Notes: generated from the letters alone by a model not told the origin. A stretch of 64,000 nt of DNA from Alphaproteobacteria bacterium UBA3612 (GCA_002375465.1 DFLT01000017.1:186001-250000), one strand, 5' to 3'. Positions 1-8,918 are shown, numbered from the stretch's first letter. Numbers and translations are program-made.

Positions 1-726
1 ACCGGCGGCGAGGAAGCCGCCCTGTTCGCAAGCGATCTTTACCGCATGTATTCACGCTATGCCGAGACGCAGGGCTGGAAGGTCGAGACGATGGACATGT
101 CCGGCGCCGATGCCGGCGGCGTCAAGGAAGTCATCGCCAATGTCAGCGGCAAGGGCGTCTTCGCCAAGCTGAAGTTCGAATCGGGCGTCCACCGCGTACA
201 GCGCGTGCCCGCCACCGAAGGGTCCGGCCGTATCCATACGAGCGCCGCGACCGTCGCCGTTCTGCCCGAAGCGGAAGATGTCGACGTACAGGTGAACGAC
301 GCCGATCTGCGCGTCGATGTGTTCCGTTCGTCAGGCCCCGGCGGTCAGTCGGTCAATACGACGGACAGCGCCGTCAGGATCACGCATATCCCGTCTGGCC
401 TGGTGGTCATTCAGCAGGATGAAAAATCGCAACACAAGAACCGTGCAAAGGCGATGAAGGTGCTGCGTGCCCGATTGTTCGAGCTGGAACGGCAAAAGCT
501 GGCCGACGCACGCGCCGGCGCCCGCAAATCCATGGTCGGTTCCGGCGATCGTTCGGAACGCATTCGCACCTATAATTTCCCGCAGGGGCGGGTGACGGAT
601 CACCGCATCAACCTGACGCTGCACCGCCTGCCGACGATCATCGAAGGCGATCTGGAAGAGCTGATCGGCGCCCTGATCGCGGAAGACGAAGCGGAGCGCC
701 TGATGGGCCTGGGCGAAGCGGGCTGA
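1..726 (+). CDS. prfA: Peptide chain release factor 1, 3' part
   Basis: Release factor 1 recognises UAA and UAG in the ribosomal A site and triggers release of the finished peptide. The frame is open from base 1, so the gene begins outside the window; 241 residues remain of roughly 355-360 usual for the family. The GGQ motif that reaches the peptidyl-transferase centre is encoded at 340-348 in the context RSSGPGGQSVN, and the conserved SERIRTYNFPQGRVTDHRI segment follows. The gene stops 12 bases before the end of a convergent ATPase gene. prmC, the methyltransferase gene that often follows prfA and modifies the GGQ glutamine, is not present here. Confidence 0.97.
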   Translation, partial: TGGEEAALFASDLYRMYSRYAETQGWKVETMDMSGADAGGVKEVIANVSGKGVFAKLKFESGVHRVQRVPATEGSGRIHTSAATVAVLPEAEDVDVQVNDADLRVDVFRSSGPGGQSVNTTDSAVRITHIPSGLVVIQQDEKSQHKNRAKAMKVLRARLFELERQKLADARAGARKSMVGSGDRSERIRTYNFPQGRVTDHRINLTLHRLPTIIEGDLEELIGALIAEDEAERLMGLGEAG

Positions 727-738
727 GAAACGCCTGAA

Positions 739-2403
739 CTACCGCCCCTGGCCGCGCCAGCGGTGAATGGTGCGGTCGAGGATTTCCGCTTCGCCGCCCG
801 ATTCCTTCCACAGTTCAGAGAACATGGGATCGTCGGAGGCGGGGCGTAGCTGCGCCTCCAGATCGTCGAGGCGGACGCGTATCGGTATGTTTACGCCCTC
901 TCCGCAGACGATGCATTCACGGTTTCTAAGCGCGGGGATCGCGTCCATGAAACCGCGCGCACCTTCCGGCATGGCGTTCCTGACGTGGTTCTGGTCGCGC
1001 TCATTGTTGAGGCGCATGGAAATGATCGTGCCGCACTGCGACAGCACCCCCTCCGCCAGGTCGGAAGGACGCTGGGTGATCAAACCCAGGGAAACACCAT
1101 ATTTACGGCCTTCCTTGGCGATGGATTCCAGCACCTTTCTGACCGCATTGGGCGCGGTGGACCGGTCCGACGGCACGTAGCGGTGCGCCTCCTCACAAAC
1201 CAGAAGGATGGGGCGCTGCGCCTCTCGCCGAGCCCAGATCGCATAATCGAATGTCAGGCGCGAAAGCACCGCAACAACGACCGTGACGATGTCGGTGGGA
1301 ACGCCCGACAGGTCGATAATCGAAATCGGCCGCCCCTCCGCAGGAAGGCGGAAAATCTTCGACATGAAACTGGCCATGGAATCGGAAACGAGCAGACCGT
1401 TGAACATGAAGGAGTAACGAGGATCGCCCTTCAGCTCCTCGATCTTTGATTTCAGGCGCATATAGGGCGCCGAATCGTTCGCCTTGTCGAGCTTCCCCAT
1501 ACCGGTGGAGATCGCCTGCAACAGGTCGGACAGCAGATAGGGGACCGGCGAATCGACGGTCAGCTTTCCCAGCGACTGCGCCACGCGGCTTTTCGAACGC
1601 GCCTGCAGGATACACTTTGCGAGGATGTCCATGTCCATCTCTCGCTGCGAGCCCTCGGTGGTGATGAAGACCTCGCAATGTTCCTCGAAATTCATCAGCC
1701 AGTAGGGCAGTTCCAGATTGTCGACGTTGAAGATCTGACCGTTTGAGGAAAACGCCGCCGCATATTCGCCATGCGGATCCAGCATGACGATATGCCCCTC
1801 CGGATTCTGCTGGATGATGCGGTGCAGAATCAGCGCAGCACTGGTGGATTTGCCGGTGCCGGTAGAGCCAAGCAGGGCGAAATGCTTGCCCAGCATGGCA
1901 TCGATATAGAGCGCGCCGCGCACATCCTCCGTCGGATAGACGGTGCCGATTTCGATATGGGCGCGCTCGTCCGCCTGAAAGACCGCACCAAGATCCGACC
2001 GGCTGACGGTCAGAATGGTTGAACCGGGCATTGGGTAGCGCGTGACGCCCCGGCGGAAACCGGACAGGACACCGTCCACATTCTCCTCGCCCTCGCCCAG
2101 AAAATCGACGGCGGCGAGGACGGCACCGTCGCTGGCGGGGTCGATCTTCAGATTGCGGACATTGCCGATCAGCCACAGACCGCCGACGCGAACCTTTATT
2201 TGGCTGCCGACCTGCCCGGACGAGGCGACCGTATTATCCTTGTCGCCTTTCAGCGCCTGCAGGGCGGCAAGATGGAACCGGCACGTGGCGCTGCCACCAT
2301 CGATTTCCCGCACCTCGCCAATGGCAACGCCATGGCTGGCCGTATCGGCAGAGGCGAAACCGCCCGGCTCGAACGTCGATGAGGGAGAAAAGCTCTGGTC
2401 CAT
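739..2403 (-). CDS. HerA-like ATPase / DUF87 helicase
   Basis: A 554-residue cytoplasmic ATPase of the HerA/FtsK-like DUF87 class. A HAS-barrel-like N-terminal region (about residues 25-110) precedes a Walker A, GSTGTGKS, at residues 179-186. A Walker B, ILLVCEEAH, lies near residues 399-407, followed by a QRPSDLAEGVLSQC sensor-type segment. Archaeal HerA forms hexamers that work with NurA in DNA end resection; bacterial homologues are often of unknown role, and no NurA-like gene is next to it. It lies 101 bases downstream of pstS on the same strand. Its start codon is preceded by a strong hairpin that contains the only good Shine-Dalgarno sequence. Family assignment is firm; the biological role is inference. 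Confidence 0.88.
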   Translation of the reverse strand: MDQSFSPSSTFEPGGFASADTASHGVAIGEVREIDGGSATCRFHLAALQALKGDKDNTVASSGQVGSQIKVRVGGLWLIGNVRNLKIDPASDGAVLAAVDFLGEGEENVDGVLSGFRRGVTRYPMPGSTILTVSRSDLGAVFQADERAHIEIGTVYPTEDVRGALYIDAMLGKHFALLGSTGTGKSTSAALILHRIIQQNPEGHIVMLDPHGEYAAAFSSNGQIFNVDNLELPYWLMNFEEHCEVFITTEGSQREMDMDILAKCILQARSKSRVAQSLGKLTVDSPVPYLLSDLLQAISTGMGKLDKANDSAPYMRLKSKIEELKGDPRYSFMFNGLLVSDSMASFMSKIFRLPAEGRPISIIDLSGVPTDIVTVVVAVLSRLTFDYAIWARREAQRPILLVCEEAHRYVPSDRSTAPNAVRKVLESIAKEGRKYGVSLGLITQRPSDLAEGVLSQCGTIISMRLNNERDQNHVRNAMPEGARGFMDAIPALRNRECIVCGEGVNIPIRVRLDDLEAQLRPASDDPMFSELWKESGGEAEILDRTIHRWRGQGR

Positions 2404-2408
2404 GACGC

Positions 2409-2441
2409 GGCGGCTCCTGAAAAAAGTTTCAGAAAGCCGCC
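2409..2441 (-). promoter_or_regulatory. Hairpin sequestering the herA-like ribosome binding site
   Basis: On the minus strand two nested perfect arms occur: GGCGGCT (2441-2435) pairs with AGCCGCC (2415-2409), and CTGAAA (2432-2427) pairs with TTTCAG (2422-2417), leaving a 4-base loop. The Shine-Dalgarno AGGAG (2418-2414) lies inside this structure, ten bases before the ATG at 2403. The hairpin would block ribosome access until melted. It has no U-run after the stem in the direction of pstS transcription, so it does not look like an intrinsic terminator. The structure is seen; the regulatory effect is inferred. Confidence 0.6.
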
Positions 2442-2504
2442 TACGCCTACAGGGATAAGGAAGGGTTAGCGGCCCCGGGTGTTCCGCCGCCCCTGCCCGA
2501 ATTG

Positions 2505-3581
2505 TTAGAGCGTGGAGGCGTCCATCGGCGTGCCGTTGGCCACCGCGTCGCGGTCGGCGGCGCGTACATCGTCGGGAGATGCGATCAGACCGCGACCCTT
2601 CAGATAGCCATCGGGGCCGATCGCCTGGTCGCCGACATATTCCTCAAGAAATGCCTGCAGGCTGGGCTTTGCCGCAAGATGTTCGCCCTTGGCATAGATG
2701 TAGAGCGGACGCGCGGCGATATAGCTGCCATTGGCGATATTCTCGTAGGTTGGGTCGACGCCGTTCAGTGGCACCGGTTTGATCTGGTCCAGATTTTCCT
2801 CAAGATAGGAATAGCCGAAAATACCAACGGCGATCGGGTTCGAAACCAGCTTCTGAACGATCAGATTATCGTTCTCGCCAGATTCCACGAATGCGCCGTC
2901 CTCGCGCAGCCGGGTGCAGCGCTCCTTGAACAGATCCTCGTCCTGCTCTTCCAGCGCGGCCACCTCTGGCACCTCCTTGCAGCCGGATGTCATGACCAAT
3001 TCGTTGAAGGCGTCGCGCGTGCCGGACGTCGGCGGCGGTCCGAGCACCTCTATGCGGCGGTCCGGGAGGCTGGAGTCCACCTGGTTCCAGTTGGTGATCT
3101 GGTTCGGCGAACCGTCGGGGGCGGTCGCGGCCAAGGCCCGATAGATATTTTCGGCCGTCAGCTGCATGTCATCGCCGTCCCGGCTTTCGGCAAAGGCGAT
3201 GCCGTCCATACCAACCTGAATTTCGATGATCTGATTGACGCCATTGCCCTGGCACATTTCGACTTCGCTCGCCTTGATGCGGCGTGACGCGTTGGCAACG
3301 TCCGGATACTCCGCGCCGACACCCGCGCAGAACAGCTGCAGCCCGCCGCCAGTCCCGGTGGACTCGACGATCGGCGTCGCGGCACCGGGGTTGGAGTTCT
3401 TGAAATTCTCCGCGACCGCCGTCGTGAACGGATAAACCGTGGAAGAGCCGACAATGCGCAGCGCAGGCCCGGCAACCGAGGCATCGCCGCCACCCGCTGG
3501 CGCACTGGGCGATCCATTGTCACAGGCAGCGAGTGTCAAAAGGGCGGTTGTCGCCGTAAGAGCAGGAAGAAAGGCGCGCAT
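2505..3581 (-). CDS. pstS: PstS phosphate-binding lipoprotein
   Basis: Periplasmic phosphate-binding component of the Pst ABC transporter, 358 residues. The N-terminus is a lipoprotein signal ending in LTLAAC, with the lipidated cysteine at residue 20. The mature part begins with RIVGSSTVYPFTTAVAE, the SSTVYP phosphate-loop signature of alphaproteobacterial PstS. A TGSGT-like loop (ESTGTGGG) and GPPPTSGTRDAFNEL follow. The permease and ATPase genes pstC, pstA and pstB are not adjacent: downstream is a HerA-like ATPase and upstream a divergent permease. A three-repeat Pho box sits about 80 bases upstream, so control by PhoB under phosphate limitation is likely. The call is strong; its isolation from pstCAB is the odd point. 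Confidence 0.92.
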   Translation of the reverse strand: MRAFLPALTATTALLTLAACDNGSPSAPAGGGDASVAGPALRIVGSSTVYPFTTAVAENFKNSNPGAATPIVESTGTGGGLQLFCAGVGAEYPDVANASRRIKASEVEMCQGNGVNQIIEIQVGMDGIAFAESRDGDDMQLTAENIYRALAATAPDGSPNQITNWNQVDSSLPDRRIEVLGPPPTSGTRDAFNELVMTSGCKEVPEVAALEEQDEDLFKERCTRLREDGAFVESGENDNLIVQKLVSNPIAVGIFGYSYLEENLDQIKPVPLNGVDPTYENIANGSYIAARPLYIYAKGEHLAAKPSLQAFLEEYVGDQAIGPDGYLKGRGLIASPDDVRAADRDAVANGTPMDASTL

Positions 3582-3658
3582 CGATTTATCCTTTTGTTCG
3601 TCTGGCCCCCGGGCAAGCCGGTTTCCGCCGTCGTTCAGGCGTCATTTGCCCGCGACGT

Positions 3659-3687
3659 ATGACGGTAGCGTGACAAACACATGACGG
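3659..3687 (-). promoter_or_regulatory. Pho box (three 7-base repeats) upstream of pstS
   Basis: Reading the minus strand from 3687 to 3659 gives CCGTCAT, four bases, TTGTCAC, four bases, CCGTCAT. This matches the PhoB pattern of CTGTCAT-like 7-mers repeated every 11 bases. Three in-phase repeats 78 bases ahead of the pstS start codon make an operator very likely. The divergent EamA gene starts 84 bases away on the other side and could also be affected. Confidence 0.8.
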
Positions 3688-3771
3688 TTTCGCGCGATCC
3701 GCATGACGCCTTCGCATATCCGCCGATTCTATTGACAGCGGCAAGAAGGCGCGCAGAAGCGCGGCAAGACC

Positions 3772-4663
3772 ATGCCGGCACTTCCCATCCTTCTCGCCAT
3801 TGGCGGTATTGCGGCGCTTTGCCTGATGGATGCGCTGGTAAAGCAGATATCGCTGACCGAAGCAGTCGTGACGGCGGCCTGGCTGCGCTATCTGTTCGGC
3901 ACCCTGACGACGATTCCGCTGGTCATCCTGCTGCGCCGCCGCCTGCCACCCCGCGCGCGCTGGCCGCGTCATCTGTTCAGGGGCGTCATCATGGCGGTGA
4001 TGGGCTATTTGTTCTTCTTTGCGATTTCGGCCCTGCCGCTGGCGGAAACGCTGGCCATTACCTTCATTGCCCCCTTGCTGGTCCCGCCTCTTGGCGCCCT
4101 GTTTCTGGGCGAACGGATCAGGCTTGGTGCGGCACTGGCGGGACTGGTGGGATTTGTCGGTGTGCTCGTGACGTTAAACGGCGGCGACATGACCACCCCG
4201 CAGGCCAGCGAATTGCGCCTGCTGGGGATCGGCGCGGCGCTCGTCTCCGCACTACTTTACGCCGTGCAATCGATCCTGTTGCGCGAAATGGCACAGCGGG
4301 ACGACCCTGACGGTGACGATGCTCAGCACCGCCATTCCCTTCGTCTGCGTCATGCCCTTCGCGCTGGCATTCGCGCCGCTGCCGGCGCCAGCCTCCCTAC
4401 CGCTGGGCCTGGCAGCCGGGGTGGCAGGGACATGCGGCTTTCTGCTGCTCACCCTCGCCTATGCCAGGGCGGAGGCGCAGTTGTTGATCATTTTTGAATA
4501 TACCGGCCTGTTCTGGGCCGCCCTCCTCGGCTGGGCCTTGTTTGACGAGGTGCCGCGCCTGCAGATATTCATGGGGGCAGGCATCATCATCGGCGCCTGC
4601 CTGTTCGCCAGTCTGCACGAGCGGCGCGCGGCGCAAATCCTGCGGCAGAAAAGCGCCGCCTGA
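3772..4663 (+). pseudogene. EamA/DMT-family permease, frameshifted
   Basis: An inner-membrane drug/metabolite exporter of the ten-helix EamA family, split between two frames. Residues 1-180 (3772 to about 4306) contain the first half, with helices from ILLAIGGIAALCL onwards and the internal LLVPPLGALFLGERI signature. In frame, the sequence then degenerates into a low-quality tail ending at 4497. The second half, with TAIPFVCVMPFALAF and FEYTGLFWAALLGWALF DEV-type motifs, resumes in the next frame from about 4307 to the stop at 4661-4663. One extra base, probably in the CCC run at 4305-4307, explains the break. It may be a sequencing error, a real pseudogene, or two half-proteins with a GTG restart at 4313. 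Its stop overlaps the start of the MFS gene. Confidence 0.75.
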
Positions 4664-5955
4664 TGCCTGCCACGCCAGCCATGTCCGGATTTCAACGCAC
4701 CGATTTCCGCCTGCTGTTCCTGGTGCTGTTCACCGTCGCTGCCGGCAATACGGCGCTGCAATCCGTCCTGCCCGCCATTGGCCGCGAACTGCATATCCCC
4801 GACGTGTTCATCGCGGCCATTTTCAGCCTGTCGGCGCTGGCATGGACCATCAGCGCTCCGTTCTGGGCGCGGCAATCGGACCAGCGCGGGCGCAAGAAAC
4901 TGATCATGCTGGGGATGTGGGGCTATTTCGTGTCCACCCTGCTTTGTGCGCTGGTCATCTTCTTTGGGCTGGAGGGCTGGATCGGGCCTGTGCTGATCGT
5001 GTCCCTGTTCGCGCTGTTCCGTGCGCTGTTCGGCCTGTTCGGCAGTGCCAGCAGCCCCGCGGCACAGGCGTATATCGCGGTTCGCACGACGCCGCGGCAG
5101 CGCACGGCGGCGATTTCCATTCTGGCCAGCGCCTTTGGCCTGGGTACCATCGTCGGCCCTGCGGTCGCCCCGTTCTTCATCTTCCCCGAAGTTGAGCTGT
5201 CCGGTCCGCTGTTCATGTTCACGCTCTTCGCGCTGGTGACGCTGTTCCTGGTGTGGCGCTTTCTGCCCCGCGACGATGCGGAGGAGGTCGCCCGCAATGC
5301 CGGACGCGGCGCGCGCCGGCTCAGTTGGATGGACCCGCGCATTCGGCCCTTCATCCTTTATGGGCTGGTGGTGGGGAATGCGCAGGCGGCGACAGGCCAG
5401 ACATTGGGTTTCTTCGTCATCGACATGAGCGGGCGCGACCCGGTGGCGGCGCAATATCTGATCGGCGTCGCCATGATGGCGGGTGCGGGCGCAACGCTGC
5501 TGGCACAATGGGGCCTGATCGGCATTTTCCGCATGGGCCCGAAACAGCTGACGCGCTGGGGCGCGGGGCTTGCGCTGGCGGGAACGTGCGGCATGGCGTT
5601 TTCCACATCCATCCATGCCATCATCGTCAGCTTTGCCCTTGCCATGCTGGGTTACGGCTTTGCCCGGCCCGGCTTTTCGGCGGGCGCCTCTCTCTCCGTG
5701 GGGCAGGAGGATCAGGGCGCCGCCGCCGGAACGGTCACGGCCGTGAACGGCGCCAGCTTCATCGTCGCGCCTACCGTGGGCGTCGCCCTGTATCAGTTCC
5801 ACCAGCCGCTTCCTTATATACTCAGCGCGGTCCTGCTCGCGATCATCCTCGTGTACAGCTTGCGCTCGCGCCTGCTGAGCACCGACCTGGCGGACCAGGG
5901 GGAGGTAGCGATGGGCGAGGTAGCGATGGAAGACCCCGGCGCACGCACGGATTAA
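4663..5955 (+). CDS. MFS permease (TetA/multidrug type)
   Basis: A 430-residue major facilitator with about twelve hydrophobic helices. The loop-2 signature appears as APFWARQSDQRGRKKLIMLG, close to the G-x-L-a-D-r-x-G-R/K-K pattern. The family exports drugs or metabolites by proton antiport; the substrate cannot be told from sequence. Its ATG at 4663 shares one base with the stop of the preceding EamA gene (TGATG), so translation is probably coupled. The C-terminal tail is hydrophilic and contains a short tandem repeat, GEVAM twice (DNA repeat around 5911-5935), which looks like recent slippage. Confidence 0.9.
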   Translation: MPATPAMSGFQRTDFRLLFLVLFTVAAGNTALQSVLPAIGRELHIPDVFIAAIFSLSALAWTISAPFWARQSDQRGRKKLIMLGMWGYFVSTLLCALVIFFGLEGWIGPVLIVSLFALFRALFGLFGSASSPAAQAYIAVRTTPRQRTAAISILASAFGLGTIVGPAVAPFFIFPEVELSGPLFMFTLFALVTLFLVWRFLPRDDAEEVARNAGRGARRLSWMDPRIRPFILYGLVVGNAQAATGQTLGFFVIDMSGRDPVAAQYLIGVAMMAGAGATLLAQWGLIGIFRMGPKQLTRWGAGLALAGTCGMAFSTSIHAIIVSFALAMLGYGFARPGFSAGASLSVGQEDQGAAAGTVTAVNGASFIVAPTVGVALYQFHQPLPYILSAVLLAIILVYSLRSRLLSTDLADQGEVAMGEVAMEDPGARTD

Positions 5956-5990
5956 CGCAGCGGCAACCTGCATTCCGCTAGACGCGGCAG

Positions 5991-6254
5991 ATGGACCCTG
6001 AAGATATCGATCTTGCCCGGGAAGAACTGGAGGCGCGCCTGCAGGCGATGACCGGGCTGACGGACATGCCGGCATTCCAGCGAGAACTGCATTCGCTGAA
6101 GGGTATTGCCATGGCCTACGGCCTGCGGGGCTTTGCCGAAGCCGCGCACCTGATCGAAGATCGAATCGCCGAGGGACGCGCGAGCGCAATGCTGGGCGGA
6201 TTATTGGAATCTTTGGGCCGGGAGCTGGACCGCCCTGCGGCACAGGCCATGTGA
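5991..6254 (+). CDS. Single-domain Hpt (histidine phosphotransfer) protein
   Basis: An 87-residue helical protein with the Hpt signature H-x-L-K-G as HSLKG, the likely phosphorylated histidine being His34. It is followed by a helix (YGLRGFAEAAHLIED) as in Hpt four-helix bundles. Hpt proteins shuttle phosphate between receiver domains in multistep phosphorelays. There is no histidine kinase or response regulator in the window, so its partners are unlinked. The short length leaves a bundle with little margin; the last residues may be disordered. The motif match is good, the function inferred. Confidence 0.7.
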   Translation: MDPEDIDLAREELEARLQAMTGLTDMPAFQRELHSLKGIAMAYGLRGFAEAAHLIEDRIAEGRASAMLGGLLESLGRELDRPAAQAM

Positions 6255-6353
6255 TCGGCGGCGCGAAGGGCGGCCCCTTCCAGCAAAATGTGCGGCACGT
6301 CCCGCCAAAACAGGCTAAAACGCAAATGGACCAGCAGCAGTGGAGGCTATCAT

Positions 6354-7241
6354 ATGCGCATCGACGGCCGGGAAAAGGATCTGGGCGATAACTTTCATGT
6401 GCGGCGGGTTCTGCCAAGTCCCCGGCGGCGCATGGTGGGGCCGTTCATTTTCTTCGATCATATGGGGCCGGCGACTTTTGCGCCGGGGCAGCGGTTCGAT
6501 GTTCGCCCGCACCCGCATATCGGCCTGGCCACGGTCACCTATCTGTTCGACGGTGAGATCATGCACCGCGACTCGCTCGGCTCCGAACAGGCAATTCGTC
6601 CGGGCGCGGTCAACTGGATGGTCGCCGGGCGGGGCATCGTGCATTCGGAACGCAGCTCTGACGAGACAGAGCGTAGCGGACAGGTGATGGAGGGCATTCA
6701 GACATGGGTCGCCCTGCCCGCCGAACATGAGGAGGATGAGCCGGCATTCACTCATCATCCGGCGGACAGCCTGCCGGTGATCGAATGGCCGAACGCCACC
6801 GGGACCCTGATAGCGGGAACAGCCTATGGCGAGACGGCGCCAGTCCGCTATCCGGCGCCGATCTTCTATCTGCACGTGGATGCCAAAGCGGGCGCGGAAA
6901 TTCCGCTGCCCAGCGGTCACGAGGAGCGCGGCATCTATGTCGCCAAGGGCGAGGTCGAGTTACCGTCTGGCACGTTGAGCCAGGGCACGATGGCCGTACT
7001 GGCAGCCGAGGACGAGGCGCCAATCCTTGCCAAAACCGATGCGACGATCATGTTGCTGGGCGGTGCCCATCTGGGCGACCGGCACATTTGGTGGAATCTG
7101 GTCTCATCCAGGCCAGAACGCATTGCCGAAGCCGCAGACGATTGGCGGGAGGGGCGCTTTCCCCTGGTGCCTGGCGACCTGCATGACCGCATCCCCCTGC
7201 CGGAAGACGGCCCGCCGCCACCGGTACAGCCGGGCAGCTAG
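6354..7241 (+). CDS. Pirin family protein
   Basis: A 295-residue bicupin of the pirin family. The N-terminal cupin carries the metal-binding pattern as RPHPHIG, with H-R-D and a further GIVHSER motif, which together give three histidines and a glutamate. Some bacterial pirins are quercetin dioxygenases; others have regulatory roles, so activity is not certain. I take the ATG at 6354 rather than an upstream one at 6288 because a GGAGG ribosome binding site lies at 6342-6346 and the protein then begins MRIDGREKDLG as in homologues. The stop overlaps the convergent glycosyltransferase by four bases. Confidence 0.9.
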   Translation: MRIDGREKDLGDNFHVRRVLPSPRRRMVGPFIFFDHMGPATFAPGQRFDVRPHPHIGLATVTYLFDGEIMHRDSLGSEQAIRPGAVNWMVAGRGIVHSERSSDETERSGQVMEGIQTWVALPAEHEEDEPAFTHHPADSLPVIEWPNATGTLIAGTAYGETAPVRYPAPIFYLHVDAKAGAEIPLPSGHEERGIYVAKGEVELPSGTLSQGTMAVLAAEDEAPILAKTDATIMLLGGAHLGDRHIWWNLVSSRPERIAEAADDWREGRFPLVPGDLHDRIPLPEDGPPPPVQPGS

Positions 7242-8791
7242 TCGCTGTCGGCAACGCGCCTGAGGAACGCCTCCCACCGGGGCAGGATGTTTTCCGGCGT
7301 ATAGCGTCCGGCGACGGCGCGACCCGCATGGGCCAGGCGCTGCCGCACATCCTGCGCCTCAGTCGAATAAAGCAGCCGGTTCAGCTGTGCCACCAGACCC
7401 GCCGTGGAATAGGGATCGAAATATAGCGCGCCGTCGTCATAGATTTCGCGATGGACCGGTATGTCCGACGCCACCACGACGCCGCCCGAGGCCATTGCCT
7501 CCGCACCCGAATAGTCGAACCCCTCACCATAGCTGGGACAGATTGTGGCGGCGGCGTGGGCATAGAGGCGGCGCAGATCGTCGGACGGAACCTTGTGCAG
7601 CAGAAACGCCTCGCCCCGTTCCAGCCAGGGCGCCAGTTGATCGCGAATATCCTCATTCGCCCAGCCGAGCGTTCCGACGATAACCAGTTTCAATGTCGGA
7701 TCCGTTTCCGAACGCAGCCTTTCCCACGCCGAAATGAGGCGGAGGTGATTTTTGCGCGGCTCTATCGTTGACACCATCAGCAGGTAATTCGGCTGTGTCT
7801 CCTTACCTGGCAGGTGTCGGCTATAGAATCTTGTTTTGTCCGCCGCGCTGCCAAACCCGGGCAGCCATCCGGACTGATCGTTCAGTCGAGAGCGGATGAT
7901 GTCGCCAATGCGGGCGGGCTTCCCTCCCTCCTCGGTGAAATAACTGTGCGACACCATGTTGTGGATCGTCACTGCACGCGGTTCGGCATCCGGAAAGGCG
8001 CGAAGCAGGTCGGCGCGTGTCGTTTCCGACACGCAGCTGAACCAGGCGCCACTATGCACATTGGCCTTCAACGCGTGATAATGCTGTGCCTGATGCAGCG
8101 CCTGATCGGGGATCGTGTGCGGCATGAACAGGGGGATGGCGTCATGATAGCGGATCACCAGGCTGGTACCCGGCGACACGCGGCCCGGATAGGGCGTCTG
8201 GCCGATCATCACGTCCTGCCCGCGGGTAAGCAGCTGCGGATAGCGTGCGCGGCGGCGATAGGTCAGCGAGCCGAATCCTACCTGATGCAGGGCCCGCCAC
8301 GGAATTCGGCAAATCAGGTGGTCGCGGCCGGCGAGCGCCTGAAAGTCGGCGGGCGGCAGCGTCTTGGCGAATAGCGTGCGCCAGGTAAAATCCTCGAATG
8401 CCGCGGATTTGAAACGGCTGAGCGCGATGCGGTCGGCACCAACGAACTGCCGCAGGATCAGGTTCAGGATCGTCAGCCTTTGCCGCAAATAGGCGACGAA
8501 CCGAACCCTGGCGGGTTCCTTCAGCGGTTTACCGGTCGAAATCACCACATTGGAATAGCGTTTGAACCGCTCGTCCGGGGTCAGGCGGCGCCCGAACAGG
8601 CCGGGTTTTTCGACCATGCTGGTCCCCCGGGCGAGAGAGCGGCCGGACATTTGCAGCAATCCCGCCACTTCGATGCCGGGAATGCGATCCAGGCCGCGAA
8701 ACAACAGGCGGACCTCCTGCGGAATACCGGCATACCCCTCCAGCGCGGGGCGCATTTCCAGAAGCACGTTGAGTTTTCGCGGATCGGTCAT
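7238..8791 (-). CDS. Glycosyltransferase, GT4 type
   Basis: A 517-residue putative cytoplasmic glycosyltransferase with the GT-B fold. The C-terminal half has the nucleotide-sugar region NYLLMVSTIEPRKNHLRLI and the GT4 E-x7-E motif in EGFDYSGAEAMASGG, followed by the typical SDIPVHREI. GT4 enzymes transfer sugars with retention onto polysaccharide, lipopolysaccharide or glycolipid acceptors. The N-terminal 180 residues are not familiar. It stands alone between pirin and a divergent CoA-transferase rather than in a capsule or LPS cluster, so its acceptor is unknown. Confidence 0.85.
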   Translation of the reverse strand: MTDPRKLNVLLEMRPALEGYAGIPQEVRLLFRGLDRIPGIEVAGLLQMSGRSLARGTSMVEKPGLFGRRLTPDERFKRYSNVVISTGKPLKEPARVRFVAYLRQRLTILNLILRQFVGADRIALSRFKSAAFEDFTWRTLFAKTLPPADFQALAGRDHLICRIPWRALHQVGFGSLTYRRRARYPQLLTRGQDVMIGQTPYPGRVSPGTSLVIRYHDAIPLFMPHTIPDQALHQAQHYHALKANVHSGAWFSCVSETTRADLLRAFPDAEPRAVTIHNMVSHSYFTEEGGKPARIGDIIRSRLNDQSGWLPGFGSAADKTRFYSRHLPGKETQPNYLLMVSTIEPRKNHLRLISAWERLRSETDPTLKLVIVGTLGWANEDIRDQLAPWLERGEAFLLHKVPSDDLRRLYAHAAATICPSYGEGFDYSGAEAMASGGVVVASDIPVHREIYDDGALYFDPYSTAGLVAQLNRLLYSTEAQDVRQRLAHAGRAVAGRYTPENILPRWEAFLRRVADSD

Positions 8792-8918
8792 GCGAACAGC
8801 CCCACGCCCTCGAAAAGTCTGTCCATTTGGGATTTCATGACAGGCACGCGACTTTCAGAAGGCCGATTCCCTGACAAGGCCTTGCGCGGCCATGCCGTCT
8901 TGTAGGACAGGGGCCGCA

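Noticed and set aside
4459..6417. A 652-codon open frame on the minus strand
   Set aside because: It lies opposite the MFS, Hpt and EamA genes, is rich in Arg, Gln and His, and has no family resemblance. High G+C creates such antisense frames.
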